From SCTD01 sp963784675 (GTDB lineage: Bacteria > Actinomycetota > Actinomycetes > Mycobacteriales > SCTD01), in contig CAWASE010000001.1 in the NCBI GenBank assembly GCA_963784675.1, positions 558,001 through 622,000 of the forward strand: DNA of 64,000 bases, in the 5' to 3' direction. Of this stretch, positions 35,691 to 44,951 are shown piece after piece. Positions within the stretch are counted from its first letter, which is position 1. Every line of letters begins with the position of its first letter. Under the pieces are notes generated by a model. It searched no databases and was not told the origin of the DNA. It saw only the letters and a program-made list of their open reading frames with translations. Both the position numbers and the translations under genes were made by a program.

Positions 35691-35748
35691 CGCCGCAGGT
35701 TATGCGAGCAGCCACGACCGCACCGTCCAGGTGACGGAGCGCGCCCCG

Positions 35749-36255
35749 TCAGTTGTTGATGACCTTGGCCCCGGTGAAGTCGAAGATCTGCTCCAGCCCG
35801 GCGAAGCTGCTGCCGGAGTCGTCGTTCTTGCCGTTCGTCACCGGCTCGTCGCCGGCGCTGAAGAACCCGTCGCCGTCGCTGTCGGTGTACAGGCGCGCGA
35901 TCAGCTCGATCTTCTCGGTCGGCTCCTCGGCCAACGACACCTGGATCATCTGCGGCGCGGCACCGGCGTCGACGTTGCCGGTCCCGAGGATGTTGCGCCC
36001 GCCGTCGCCGGCCACCACGACGAACCCCGGCTTGGTGAGGGCGACGGCCTTGACGTTGACCGTCGGGCCTTCGCTGGTCTGGTCCTCGACGGTGAGGACG
36101 GCAGCCGGATCGGTGATCGCCACCTCCGGGCTGGCGACCGGGATCGACGGCGTGCCGAGGGCTGAGGGTGAGCTGTCCTTGCTGGAGGAGGTGCACGCGG
36201 ACAGCGCCAGCGTGGCAACAGCGGTCAGGGCGAGGGCGGGGATGCGTGCATTCAT
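35749..36255 (-). CDS. Lipoprotein with a DUF7282-like domain
   Basis: This 168-residue predicted lipoprotein starts at the ATG at 36255, which places the lipobox LSAC at about residue 21. A short Ser/Pro linker follows, then a beta-rich domain with VNVKAVALTKPGFVVVAGDGG, QVSLAEEPTEKIELIARLYTDSDGDGFFSAGDEPV and a C-terminal NN. The DSDGDGFF stretch is a likely Ca-binding loop. The domain resembles DUF7282, found in secreted archaeal and bacterial proteins. Function is unknown. Confidence 0.75.
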   Translation of the reverse strand: MNARIPALALTAVATLALSACTSSSKDSSPSALGTPSIPVASPEVAITDPAAVLTVEDQTSEGPTVNVKAVALTKPGFVVVAGDGGRNILGTGNVDAGAAPQMIQVSLAEEPTEKIELIARLYTDSDGDGFFSAGDEPVTNGKNDDSGSSFAGLEQIFDFTGAKVINN

Positions 36256-36345
36256 GCCACCAGGATGCCCGACGGACCGGCTTGGACGCCACGACCGCGG
36301 ATGGATCATCTCACTCCGGCGGAGGGACGACCTGTGGTGCGCGGG

Positions 36346-36418
36346 TGGACCCAGACAGACTCGAACTGCCGACCTTCGCCTTGTAAGGGCGCTGCTCTAC
36401 CAACTGAGCCATGGGTCC
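36346..36418 (-). tRNA. tRNA-Val (anticodon UAC)
   Basis: A 73-nucleotide cloverleaf can be folded on the minus strand. The acceptor is GGACCCA with TGGGTCC, the D arm is GCTC-AGTTGGTA-GAGC, the anticodon loop is CTTACAA with a GCGCC/GGCGA stem (one mismatch at its base), and the T arm is GGCAG-TTCGAGT-CTGTC. The discriminator is A, and CCA is not encoded. Confidence 0.9.
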
Positions 36419-36448
36419 CGACGCCCCAGCGTAGGGCGCAGAACGCGC

Positions 36449-36904
36449 TCACAGCCCGGCGAGGACCCGCTTGTACTCAGAGGGGTCACGGGCATCGGGG
36501 ATGGCGTTGACGACCTTGTAGGCGACGGTGCCGTCCTTGTCGATGATGAACGTGCCGCGCACGGCCAGCCCGATCTGCTCCTCGAACACTCCGTACGCTC
36601 GCGCGACGTCCCCGTGCGGCCAGAAGTCTGCCAGCAGCGGGAACGTATAGCCCTGTTCCGCAGCCCACTTCGCGTGCGTGGGGCCGCTGTCCACGCTCAC
36701 GGCCAGGGTCTGGACGTCGTCGGTGTCGAAGTTCGCCAGGTCGTCGCGCAAGGCGCAGAGCTCGGCCTGGCAGACACCGGTGAACGACAGGGGATAGAAG
36801 ACCAGCACCACGTTCTTGCGGCCGCGGAACTGCGAGAGGGTGACCTCGTTCCGCTCTTGGTCACGCAAGGTGAAGTCCGGTGCCTGCTCGCCGACGTCGA
36901 CCAT
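36449..36904 (-). CDS. AhpE/Bcp-type peroxiredoxin
   Basis: This 151-residue thiol peroxidase reduces hydroperoxides. The peroxidatic Cys is in YPLSFTGVCQAELCALRDD near residue 45; a second Cys five residues later is a feature of the AhpE-like group. APDFTLRDQERNEVTLSQFRGRK at the N-terminus and AVRGTFIIDKDGTVAYKV are family signatures. In mycobacteria AhpE is recycled by mycoredoxin, and a mycoredoxin-like domain occurs elsewhere in this window (58.5 kb). Confidence 0.93.
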   Translation of the reverse strand: MVDVGEQAPDFTLRDQERNEVTLSQFRGRKNVVLVFYPLSFTGVCQAELCALRDDLANFDTDDVQTLAVSVDSGPTHAKWAAEQGYTFPLLADFWPHGDVARAYGVFEEQIGLAVRGTFIIDKDGTVAYKVVNAIPDARDPSEYKRVLAGL

Positions 36905-36942
36905 CCGGTACGTGCTCCTCTGGGTCAGGGAAGGATGAGCAG

Positions 36943-37932
36943 ATGGTAGCCACCGACGAGCAGCAGACAGGCCCCAGGCAGCCCGCGGGCAGCTGCGGGC
37001 TCACCGACCTCGGCGCCCGCGAGATGGGCGTCGCGGTCCTGGCGTCCTGGGACGCGTTCCTGCAGGTCGTCGAGGACCCGGCCACCGACCTGGCCCGGCC
37101 GTCGCGGCTCAAGGGCTGGACGGGCCGCGACCTGCTGGTCCACCTCGGGTCCTGGCCGGACGCCGAGGTCATGACCGGAGTGCTCGAGTCGGCGGCGTCC
37201 GGTGGTCACGGCTCCGCACCCGACCCCGACGCGAACAACCGGAGGCTGCTCGCCGCGCACCGTGACGCCACGGTCGAACAGGTCGTGCAGGCGTGCCGTG
37301 AGGGGCGCGACCGGGTGGCGGAGTTCTTCGCGTCGCCGGACGTCGAACAGACCGGGCGCCTGCTGTCGCGCTCGACCGTGGGACCGCTGCCGGTGCTGTC
37401 GCTGCTGCACGCGGGCTGCTTCGAGCTGGCGGTGCACGCGCTGGACCTGGGCCCGTGCGGCGCGCCCGCGCCCGCGGAGCTCTTGCTGGACCGCGGCCTG
37501 GCGGCGCTGCTGGACATCACCGGCGCCCTGGCCGCACGTCAGGACGTCCATCTCACGCTCACCGCGCAGACCCCTTCCGGTGGCTGGGGCTTCACGACGG
37601 GCGCCACCGGTTGGACCACCCAGCGGCACGCGCCCGGAGTGCTCGACGGCGTCGGGGTGCGCGGCAGCGCCGTCGACCTGCTGGAGACCGCGTCCGGCCG
37701 GACGAACCTGGCTCAGCTGCTGGTCACCCGACGGCTGGTGGTGCAGCAGCTCCCGCAGTGGATGCGGCTGGCTCCGCTGCTGGACGACGTCCCGGGGCTT
37801 CCCGGCGGTGCAGCCTTGAAGACGGCCGTGGGTGGCTTGTCAGGGGTGGCGGGCGGTGTCGCCGGGGTGGCGGGCGGTCTCGCCGGGGTAGCCGGCGGCG
37901 TCGGGCGCGTCCTGGGGCGCTGGCGCCGCTGA
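36943..37932 (+). CDS. Maleylpyruvate-isomerase/DinB-like N-terminal domain protein
   Basis: This 329-residue protein has a DinB-like four-helix domain of the mycothiol-dependent maleylpyruvate isomerase type: LASWDAFLQVVEDPATDLARPSRLKGWTGRDLLVHLGSW, with an expected metal-site His. A second, SCP2-like domain follows at about residues 185-270. The last 35 residues are a low-complexity GGVAGVAGG repeat. The ATG at 36943 follows AAGGA. Its final 93 bases overlap the end of the convergent methyltransferase gene. Enzyme activity is not implied by context; thiol-S-transferase roles are typical of the family. Confidence 0.85.
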   Translation: MVATDEQQTGPRQPAGSCGLTDLGAREMGVAVLASWDAFLQVVEDPATDLARPSRLKGWTGRDLLVHLGSWPDAEVMTGVLESAASGGHGSAPDPDANNRRLLAAHRDATVEQVVQACREGRDRVAEFFASPDVEQTGRLLSRSTVGPLPVLSLLHAGCFELAVHALDLGPCGAPAPAELLLDRGLAALLDITGALAARQDVHLTLTAQTPSGGWGFTTGATGWTTQRHAPGVLDGVGVRGSAVDLLETASGRTNLAQLLVTRRLVVQQLPQWMRLAPLLDDVPGLPGGAALKTAVGGLSGVAGGVAGVAGGLAGVAGGVGRVLGRWRR

Positions 37933-39090
37933 CCCGGCTCGCGGCGGGCTGAGAGCTCGGACGATCAGCACCACCTGCCGGCCCTGCGCTCGGGTCAGCA
38001 CGACCGTGACCTCCCGGCTGCCGGTCAGCTTGAGCTGCCGGCGCAACGTCTCCGGTTCCACCGCGGTCCCGCGCTTCTTGACCACCAGGGGGCCGGCGTC
38101 GTGCGCCCGCAGCCGCTCACGCAACCGCTTCAGGCCGAACGGCAGCGTCTCGAGCACCTCGTACCAGCGACCGAACGGCGTCGGCGCGGGCCGGGCAGCA
38201 GACACGTAGGCGATCGTCGTGTCCAGCAGCCAGCCGTCGACCAGCCCGGCGACCTCGGCCACCAGCTGCGCGCGCACGACCGCGCCGTCGGGCTCCAGCA
38301 GGAAAGGACCCGGCTCGCGCACGTCCGGCGCGGCCGCGGTGGACCCGACGAGCACGTCGCCGGCCGGGAGCAGGACCGCGGAGGTACGACGCCCGACGCA
38401 CCCCGCTCCGGACCGGAGCACGGCCTCCTTCACCTCGCCGCGCAACGACACGACCTCGACCTCGATGTCGGCCGGCAGCGCGGCGAGATCGACCCCCGGC
38501 GCCACCTTCACCGTCAGCGAGCGGACCTCCCGCCGCCAGGACAGGACCGTGTCCAGCGCCGGCTGGTAGGCCCGTGGGTCGAACACCCGACGCCCGCCGG
38601 CACGACGAGCCGGATCGACGAACACGTCGCGGTCTCCCGGAAGCGTCAGCGAGGTGACGTCGGCCCGGACCAGCTGGACGGGGTGCTCGAGGAGCCGGGC
38701 GTTGGCGGCGGCGAACAGCAGCCGGGCCTCGTCCAGGTCGACGCCGACGGATCCGGCGGGCAGCTCCAGCAGGTCGCCCCCGACCGAGCAGCACAGGTCC
38801 AGCACCGGCCGGTCGAACTGGCGTCCCCGCCAGGCGGCAACCTCCTGCGACGTCGCCTGCTCCAACGCGGCAGCCGTCCACCACAGCTCGTCGCCGCGCG
38901 CGTGCTTGGCGCGGGCCCGACGTCTCAGCAGCGCCTGCGCGAGCGCCGCCGGACCCAGCTCGCCGCACTCCGCCCGGACCGCCTCGGCCGCTACGAGCCG
39001 GCCCTGCGGCGACAGGTCCTGCGTCTCGGCGAACGCGACCGCAGCCCGGCCGGGGCCGGAGAGCAGCAGCCGGGCCTGACCCGGCGTCAC
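37840..39090 (-). CDS. SAM-dependent methyltransferase with THUMP-like domain
   Basis: This 416-residue protein belongs to the actinobacterial class I methyltransferase family with a C-terminal THUMP-like domain. The SAM site is PVLDLCCSVGGDLLELP with VGVDLDEARLLFAAANA, and DVFVDPARRAGGRRVFDP lies at the expected catalytic-loop position. The C-terminal part has PFGLKRLRERLRAHDAGPLVVKKRGTAVEPETLRRQL. A GTG at 39090 is chosen because the upstream residues overlap the neighbouring gene. The substrate is probably RNA but is not established. The last 31 codons overlap the convergent gene. Confidence 0.85.
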   Translation of the reverse strand: MTPGQARLLLSGPGRAAVAFAETQDLSPQGRLVAAEAVRAECGELGPAALAQALLRRRARAKHARGDELWWTAAALEQATSQEVAAWRGRQFDRPVLDLCCSVGGDLLELPAGSVGVDLDEARLLFAAANARLLEHPVQLVRADVTSLTLPGDRDVFVDPARRAGGRRVFDPRAYQPALDTVLSWRREVRSLTVKVAPGVDLAALPADIEVEVVSLRGEVKEAVLRSGAGCVGRRTSAVLLPAGDVLVGSTAAAPDVREPGPFLLEPDGAVVRAQLVAEVAGLVDGWLLDTTIAYVSAARPAPTPFGRWYEVLETLPFGLKRLRERLRAHDAGPLVVKKRGTAVEPETLRRQLKLTGSREVTVVLTRAQGRQVVLIVRALSPPRAGSAAPAPQDAPDAAGYPGETARHPGDTARHP

Positions 39091-39109
39091 CCGCGGCTGG
39101 CCGCGAGGC

Positions 39110-39577
39110 TCAGCGCCGCGGCTTGCTCTTGCTGGCCCGGGGCGACACCAGCCGCGTGCCGGACCACTCCGGCGCAGCACTGGTGCTGCGGGTGCTCGCC
39201 AGCCCGGCGGTAGGGGCTGCTTCGTCGATGTCGCTGGGCTCCACGTGACCGGCCCGCCCGGCCTTGGGCGTGAGCAGCCACACCACGCCGTGGTCGGCCA
39301 GGTTGGTGAGGGAGTCGACGAGCGCGTCGACGAGGTCGCCGTCGCCCTCGCGCCACCACAGCATCACGACGTCCACGACCTCGTCGGAGTCGTCGGTGGT
39401 GATCAGCTCGGTTCCGGCGCGGGCGGCGACGTCGTCGAGCAGCTCCTGGTCTACCGCTGCGGCCTCGGCGGGTTCCGTCGGCCCGCCGGTGCCGGTGACC
39501 TGGACGACATGGCCGGGCTCGATGCCGAGCTTCTCGGCCAGGCCACGCTGCGCGGCATGGTCCGCGGACGTGCTCAC
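39110..39577 (-). CDS. DUF3052 family protein
   Basis: This 155-residue protein of the DUF3052 family has LAEKLGIEPGHVVQVTG near the start and a conserved core with VVMLWWREGDGDLVDALVDSL and GVVWLLTPKAGRAGHVEPSDI. The C-terminus is basic and disordered-looking. It is divergent from aceE across 290 bases, the common actinobacterial arrangement. Function is unknown. Promoters for both genes should lie in 39578-39867, where I see no other gene. Confidence 0.9.
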   Translation of the reverse strand: MSTSADHAAQRGLAEKLGIEPGHVVQVTGTGGPTEPAEAAAVDQELLDDVAARAGTELITTDDSDEVVDVVMLWWREGDGDLVDALVDSLTNLADHGVVWLLTPKAGRAGHVEPSDIDEAAPTAGLASTRSTSAAPEWSGTRLVSPRASKSKPRR

Positions 39578-39867
39578 GTGTCGAGCCCCTCCCCCTCAGC
39601 CCCTCGACCGGGGGCGCTCGGGGGTAGTCCACCGGACCGTCCCTGTCTGCGCAAGTGCCAGCGCTCTCGGCGCGGCGCCAGAACGGTCGGCCGCTGTCCG
39701 TCCAGCCGGCTCCGACCGGGCCCGACAGCACCGCTGCCCGAGCCCCCGGCAGACGTCGGGCGGGGTGCGCTGCAGTACCGGCGCTCCCCCTTACCCGCCG
39801 GTAGGGGGAAGGATGGTTGCGCCTGACACGACCCGACACGATCTGACCGGCGAGCCCCAGGAGCAGC

Positions 39868-42615
39868 GTGACCACGAGCAACCCGCCCCACGAACGGTTC
39901 AGCGTCATCAGCGACGGTCTGCCCAGCCAGCTGCCGGACATCGACGCGGACGAGACGGCCGAGTGGTTGGAGTCGCTGGACGCCGTCGTCGAGAACGCCG
40001 GACGGGGACGCGCCCGTTTCTTGATGCTCAAGCTGCTGGAGCGCGCCAGGGAGAAGGCCGTCGGCGTGCCGGCCCTGCGCTCCACCGACTACCTCAACAC
40101 GATCCCGCCCGAGCGCGAGCCGTGGTTCCCCGGGGACGAGCATGCAGAGCGCCGGATCCGCGCCTACGTGCGCTGGAACGCCGCGATCATGGTCAGCCGC
40201 GCCAACCGGCCCGAGATCGGCGTCGGCGGGCACATCGCCACCTACGCGAGCGCCGCCAGCCTCTACGAGGTCGGCTTCAACCACTTCTTCCGCGGCAAGG
40301 ACAGCCCGGACGGCTCCGGCGACCAGATCTTCTTCCAGGGTCACGCCTCCCCCGGCATCTATGCCCGCGCGTACCTGGAGGGCCGGCTGTCCGAGGAACG
40401 TCTGGACGGCTTCCGGCAGGAGTCGCGCAGCGCCTCGCTGTCGTCCTATCCGCACCCGCGGCTGATGCCCGAGTTCTGGGAGTTCCCGACGGTCTCGATG
40501 GGGCTGGGCCCGATCGGTGCCATCTACCAGGCCCGCTTCAACCGCTACCTGCAGCACCGCGGCATCAAGGACACCTCGCAGAGCCGGGTCTGGTGCTTCC
40601 TGGGCGACGGGGAGATGGACGAGCCCGAGTCGCTCGGCGCCATCGGCATCGCGGCCCGCGAAGAGCTCGACAACCTCACCTTCGTCATCAACTGCAACCT
40701 GCAGCGGCTCGACGGTCCGGTGCGCGGCAACGGCAAGATCATCCAGGAGCTGGAGTCCTACTTCCGGGGCGCCGGCTGGAACGTCATCAAGGTCGTGTGG
40801 GGTCGCGAATGGGACGACCTGCTCGCGCGCGACGTCGACGGCGTACTCGTCAACGCCATGAACACCACGCCCGACGGCCAGTTCCAGACGTACTCGGTGG
40901 AACCCGGTTCCTACACCCGCGAGAACTTCTTCGGCTCGGACCCGCGGCTGCGCAAGCTCGTCGAGCACCTGTCCGACGATCAGATCCGCGGCCTGCCGCG
41001 CGGTGGCCACGACTACCGCAAGGTGCATGCGGCCTTCCACAGCGCGACGCGGCACGAGGGCCAGCCGACGGTGATCCTCGCGCACACCATCAAGGGCTGG
41101 ACGCTCGGCAAGGACTTCGAGGGTCGCAACTCCACCCACCAGATGAAGAAGCTCACCAAGCCCGAGCTGAAAGAGCTTCGCGACCGGCTCTACCTGGAGA
41201 TCCCCGACTCCGCGCTGGAGGGCGACCTGCCGCCCTACTACCACCCAGGCCAGAGCTCCGACGAGATCGCCTACATGCGCGAGCGACGAGCCGCCCTGGG
41301 TGGGTCGGTCCCCCGGCGCGTGGTCCGGGCCGCGGGGCTCACCCTGCCTCCGACCGAGGTCTATGACGAGCTCAAGGCAGGCTCCGGGAAGCAGGCGGTG
41401 GCCACGACGATGGCGTTCGTCCGGCTGCTCAAGGACCTGATGAAGCACGAGGGCATCGGGGCCCGCATCGTCCCTGTGATCCCCGACGAGGCCCGCACGT
41501 TCGGTATCGACGCCATGTTCCCGACGGCGAAGATCTACTCGCCGCTCGGCCAGCGCTACGAGGCGGTCGACCGGGCCCTGCTGCTGTCCTACAAGGAGTC
41601 CAAGCAGGGCCAGATCCTGCACGAGGGCATCACCGAGGCCGGGTCGATGGCGTCGGTGATCGCTGCGGGTACGTCCTACGCCACGCACGGCGAGACCATG
41701 ATCCCGGTCTACGTCTTCTACTCGATGTTCGGCTTCCAGCGCACCGGCGACCAGATGTGGGCGATGGCCGACCAGCTCGGGCGTGGGTTCCTGCTCGGGG
41801 CGACGGCCGGCCGCACGACCCTCAACGGCGAGGGGCTGCAGCACCAGGACGGGCACAGCCTGCTGCTGGCCTCGGCCAACCCGGCCGTCGTCGCCTACGA
41901 CCCGGCGTTCGGCTTCGAGGTCGCGTACATCGTCGAGGAGGGGCTGCGCCGGATGTACGGCGAGGCGCCGGAGGACGTCTTCTACTACCTGACGGTCTAC
42001 AACGAGCCGTATCCGCAGCCGGTCCAGCCCGACGTCCCGGAGCTGCGCGAGGGCGTGCTGCGCGGGCTGTACCGCTACGCAGCGGGCGACGGCGACGGAC
42101 CGCGGGCGCAGGTGCTCGCCAGCGGGATCGCGGTCCGGCTGGCGATGGATGCGCAGCGGCTGCTCCGCGAGGACTGGGGCGTCGCCGCCGACGTCTGGAG
42201 CGCCACCAGCTGGAACGAGCTGCGCCGGGAGGCGGTCGAGTGCGAGCAGCACAACCTGCTCTGCGGCGCTGACGGGCGACGGACGCCGTATGTGACGCAG
42301 GCGCTCCAGGACGCCCCCGGGCCGGTCGTGGCTGTGAGCGACTGGATGCGGGCCGTCCCGGACGCCATCAGCCGCTGGGTGCCTCAGCAGTGGGCCTCGC
42401 TGGGCACGGACGGCTTCGGCCGCTCGGACACCCGCGCTGCGCTGCGGCGGCACTTCCGCATCGACCCGGAGTCGATCGCCGTCGCCGTCCTGACCGAGCT
42501 CGCGCAGCGCGGCGAGGTCGATGCCGAGCTCCCCGCGCAGGCCGTCGCCCGCTACCGGCTGGGTTCTGAGGACGTCCCGGCCGACAAGGACACCACCGCA
42601 GGAGGCAGCGAGTAG
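39868..42615 (+). CDS. aceE: Pyruvate dehydrogenase E1 component, homodimeric type
   Basis: AceE decarboxylates pyruvate using thiamine diphosphate and passes the acetyl group to E2 lipoyl domains. It is 915 residues, the normal length. The ThDP-binding GDGEMDEPESLG motif with NCNLQRLDGPVRGNGKIIQELE lies near residues 250-300. GGHIATYASAASLYEVGFNHFFRG, LSSYPHPRLMPEFWEFPTVSMGLGP, TRHEGQPTVILAHTIKGW and GRTTLNGEGLQHQDGHS are typical. The GTG start follows AGGAG. The frame is clean over 2.7 kb. E2 and E3 are not in the window, as is usual in actinobacteria. Confidence 0.97.
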   Translation: MTTSNPPHERFSVISDGLPSQLPDIDADETAEWLESLDAVVENAGRGRARFLMLKLLERAREKAVGVPALRSTDYLNTIPPEREPWFPGDEHAERRIRAYVRWNAAIMVSRANRPEIGVGGHIATYASAASLYEVGFNHFFRGKDSPDGSGDQIFFQGHASPGIYARAYLEGRLSEERLDGFRQESRSASLSSYPHPRLMPEFWEFPTVSMGLGPIGAIYQARFNRYLQHRGIKDTSQSRVWCFLGDGEMDEPESLGAIGIAAREELDNLTFVINCNLQRLDGPVRGNGKIIQELESYFRGAGWNVIKVVWGREWDDLLARDVDGVLVNAMNTTPDGQFQTYSVEPGSYTRENFFGSDPRLRKLVEHLSDDQIRGLPRGGHDYRKVHAAFHSATRHEGQPTVILAHTIKGWTLGKDFEGRNSTHQMKKLTKPELKELRDRLYLEIPDSALEGDLPPYYHPGQSSDEIAYMRERRAALGGSVPRRVVRAAGLTLPPTEVYDELKAGSGKQAVATTMAFVRLLKDLMKHEGIGARIVPVIPDEARTFGIDAMFPTAKIYSPLGQRYEAVDRALLLSYKESKQGQILHEGITEAGSMASVIAAGTSYATHGETMIPVYVFYSMFGFQRTGDQMWAMADQLGRGFLLGATAGRTTLNGEGLQHQDGHSLLLASANPAVVAYDPAFGFEVAYIVEEGLRRMYGEAPEDVFYYLTVYNEPYPQPVQPDVPELREGVLRGLYRYAAGDGDGPRAQVLASGIAVRLAMDAQRLLREDWGVAADVWSATSWNELRREAVECEQHNLLCGADGRRTPYVTQALQDAPGPVVAVSDWMRAVPDAISRWVPQQWASLGTDGFGRSDTRAALRRHFRIDPESIAVAVLTELAQRGEVDAELPAQAVARYRLGSEDVPADKDTTAGGSE

Positions 42616-42644
42616 GCCGGCGTGCTCCGGGTAGTGGGCGGGCC

Positions 42645-43052
42645 ATGGAAAGAGGAAGCGACAAGCACAGCCCGCGCCTGGACGAGGCGATGGCGGCCGA
42701 GGTGCAGCCGATCGTCCGTACCGGCCACGACAGCCGCGCCGACTGGAACTCGCCCGAGCCGTCGGGTGAGGACCAGCCCGACGTCGACCGGATGCCCGAC
42801 GGCACGCTCACCGGCGGCGTGCCCGACGGCATGACCGAGCAGGACGTCGAGGCCCGCAGCGAGCTGGCGTCGTTCCTCGGGCGCATCTGGCCGGCCCCCG
42901 CCGGGGCGATCCTGCAGGCCGCCCGCGACAATGGTGCGCCGGACAGCGTGCTGGAGCAGCTTGCCTCGTTGGCCCCGGAGCAGGTCTTCGAGAACCTGCA
43001 GGACCTGTGGTCGGCGCTGTCCGGCGGTCACGTCGAGGCGCACCGCTTCTGA
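42645..43052 (+). CDS. DUF2795 domain protein
   Basis: This 135-residue soluble protein has a disordered, acidic first half and a DUF2795 domain from about residue 70: ELASFLGRIWPAPAGAILQAARDNGAPDSVLEQLASL and FENLQDLWSAL. The family is widespread in actinobacteria and uncharacterised. It lies 30 bases after aceE on the same strand and may be co-transcribed. Confidence 0.85.
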   Translation: MERGSDKHSPRLDEAMAAEVQPIVRTGHDSRADWNSPEPSGEDQPDVDRMPDGTLTGGVPDGMTEQDVEARSELASFLGRIWPAPAGAILQAARDNGAPDSVLEQLASLAPEQVFENLQDLWSALSGGHVEAHRF

Positions 43053-43095
43053 CGGCGCCACCGTCGCAGCGGGTCGACGGGGGTGACCGTGCGGC

Positions 43096-44148
43096 TCAGG
43101 CGTGCCGCGCCGTCCATGCCAGCAGCGCTTCGGCGCTGCGCGCGTTGACGATCCGGTCGGCGGTGACGCCGCACAGGTAGGCGCGCTCGGCGCCCAGGTG
43201 CTGCCAGTCCAGCTGGCCGGGAGCATGCGCATCGGTGTCGATCGCGACGTCGCAACCCGCCTCGAGCGCCAGTCGTAGCAGCCGTTTGGGCGGGTCGAGC
43301 CGCTCCGGACGGCTGTTGACCTCGACCGCGACGCCGAAGCGGGCACACGCCGCGAACACCAGCTCGGCATCGAAGTCGCTCTCGGGCCGGCCCTTGCCCC
43401 CACGACCGTGCCCGAGCACCTGTCGGCCGGTGCAGTGACCGAGCACGTCGGTGTGCGGGTTGCTGATGGCCGCGACCATGCGGGCAGTCATGTCGGCGGC
43501 CGGCATCCGCAGCTTGCTGTGCACCGAGGCCACCACCAGGTCCAGCTGCGCCAGCAGCTCGGGCTCCTGGTCCAGCCGACCGTCGTCGAGGATGTCGCAC
43601 TCGATGCCGGTCAGCAGCCGGAACGGCGGCCCGGCCTCCGCCAGCTGTTCGTTGACCTGCGCGACGACCGTCAGCTGCTCCCGCAGCCGCTCGGCGGACA
43701 GTCCGTTGGCCACGGTCAGCCGCGGGGAGTGGTCGGTGAGCACCACGTATTCGTGACCGAGCGCCTGCGCTGCCAGCGCCATCTCCAGGATCGGGGAGCC
43801 GCCGTCGGACCAGTCCGAGTGCGTGTGGCAGTCGCCCTTCAGCGCGGCCCGCAGGGCGGCGGCCCCCTCGGAGACCGGCGTGTCCCCGAGCGTCTGCACG
43901 CGCCGCAGGTAGACCGGCTCCTCCCCCGCCAACGACTCGCTGATCACCAGCGCCGTCACCTTGCCGATGCCGGTGAGCTCGGTCAACGTGCCGGTGCCGG
44001 CCCGGTGCACGATCTCGGCGGGGGGCGTCCGCTGGACGACGGCCGCCGCGGTGCGGAAGGCCCTGACCCGGTAGGACGGCTCCAGCGCGCGCTCCAGGCA
44101 GAACGCGATCGACCGCAGGTCCTCGACGGGATCACGGGGAGCGGTCAT
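43096..44148 (-). CDS. PHP-domain metal-dependent phosphoesterase (PolX-like)
   Basis: This 350-residue protein has an N-terminal helix-hairpin-helix-like part (LERALEPSYRVRAFRTAAAVV, TGIGKVTALVISESL), as in PolX-type DNA polymerases and their relatives, then a PHP domain. Metal ligands are visible: KGDCHTHSDWSDGG, VLTDHSPRLT, GIECDIL, VASVHSKLRM, HTDVLGHCTG, VEVNSRPERLDPP and AIDTDAHAPGQLDW. No nucleotidyltransferase domain is present. It may trim DNA ends or hydrolyse a phosphoester; the substrate is unknown. Its start overlaps the end of the PAP2 gene by 17 bases. Confidence 0.88.
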   Translation of the reverse strand: MTAPRDPVEDLRSIAFCLERALEPSYRVRAFRTAAAVVQRTPPAEIVHRAGTGTLTELTGIGKVTALVISESLAGEEPVYLRRVQTLGDTPVSEGAAALRAALKGDCHTHSDWSDGGSPILEMALAAQALGHEYVVLTDHSPRLTVANGLSAERLREQLTVVAQVNEQLAEAGPPFRLLTGIECDILDDGRLDQEPELLAQLDLVVASVHSKLRMPAADMTARMVAAISNPHTDVLGHCTGRQVLGHGRGGKGRPESDFDAELVFAACARFGVAVEVNSRPERLDPPKRLLRLALEAGCDVAIDTDAHAPGQLDWQHLGAERAYLCGVTADRIVNARSAEALLAWTARHA

Positions 44149-44878
44149 GCGCCCATCCTGACGGGTCCGGGTCGCCCTCGGCCAGCCCGGATCGAGCTGC
44201 TGGGGGCGCCGGCTCGGGGCGACTCCGCGGGCGCACGGTCGCGGCGCAGACGGCGGTCCATCCCCAGCCCAGCAGCAGTCCGCCGAGGACGTCTGAGAGG
44301 TAGTGGACGCCGAGCAGCACACGGCTCGCCGCGACGACCGCAGCAATGCTCGACGACATCATCAAGACCGTCCACGGTCGGCGCACGTGCGGCAGCAGCA
44401 GCACCGCCACCGTGCTCCAGAACGCCGCCGCACCGAGGGCGTGCCCGGACGGGAACGACGGCCCGAGCACGACGGTCACCGGCTGGTCGAAGACCGGTCG
44501 GACCCGGTCGACAGCGGCCTTGAGCGTCCCGCTGAGCAGCAGCGCACCGACCCGGGACAGGACGACCAGCACGGCGAGGCGTCGCTGCCCGCGGGCGACC
44601 AACACCAGGGCCAGCACCCCCGCCGCGGTGCTGAGCAGGAACGGGTCTCCCAGGTTGGTCGTAGCCCCCGCCAGGCCGAGCAGCCCGGGCACCGACCTGT
44701 CCGCCTGCTCTGCGACGCGCGTGACGGCACGGTCCAGGTCCAGCAACGGGCTCCAGCGGCTGTGGACCAGCAGCGCGAGCGGGCCCGCGACGAAGGCGAT
44801 CGCCACCAGTCCGCCGGCAGCCGACGCGAGCCGGGGCCCGCCCCGGCGGCCGGTCCGCAGCCGTTCTCGGCGGTTCAT
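44132..44878 (-). CDS. PAP2-family membrane phosphatase
   Basis: This 248-residue integral membrane lipid-phosphatase-like protein has an intact active site: LKAAVDRVRPVFD (K-x6-RP), PSFPSGHALGAAAFW (PSGH) and ASRVLLGVHYLSDVLGG (SR-x5-H-x3-D). About five to six hydrophobic helices are seen. It is followed by a Pro/Ala/Arg-rich cytoplasmic tail. Likely substrates are isoprenoid or glycerolipid phosphates. It contrasts with the dead PAP2 copy at 22 kb. Confidence 0.92.
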   Translation of the reverse strand: MNRRERLRTGRRGGPRLASAAGGLVAIAFVAGPLALLVHSRWSPLLDLDRAVTRVAEQADRSVPGLLGLAGATTNLGDPFLLSTAAGVLALVLVARGQRRLAVLVVLSRVGALLLSGTLKAAVDRVRPVFDQPVTVVLGPSFPSGHALGAAAFWSTVAVLLLPHVRRPWTVLMMSSSIAAVVAASRVLLGVHYLSDVLGGLLLGWGWTAVCAATVRPRSRPEPAPPAARSGLAEGDPDPSGWAHDRSP

Positions 44879-44951
44879 GGCAGCCTCCTGCCCCGTCCGG
44901 ACACGCCGATGCCCGGCGGGGGGCCGCCGGGCATCGGACGTGCGGGGTCGG

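Noticed and set aside
37836..37910. Tandem GGCGGGCGGT-type repeats as a mobile or regulatory repeat
   Set aside because: They encode the GGVAGVAGG tail of the protein and vary at third positions, so they are best explained as coding repeats.
39574..42453. 959-codon open frame opposite aceE
   Set aside because: It has no recognisable motif, and aceE on the other strand is complete and highly conserved.
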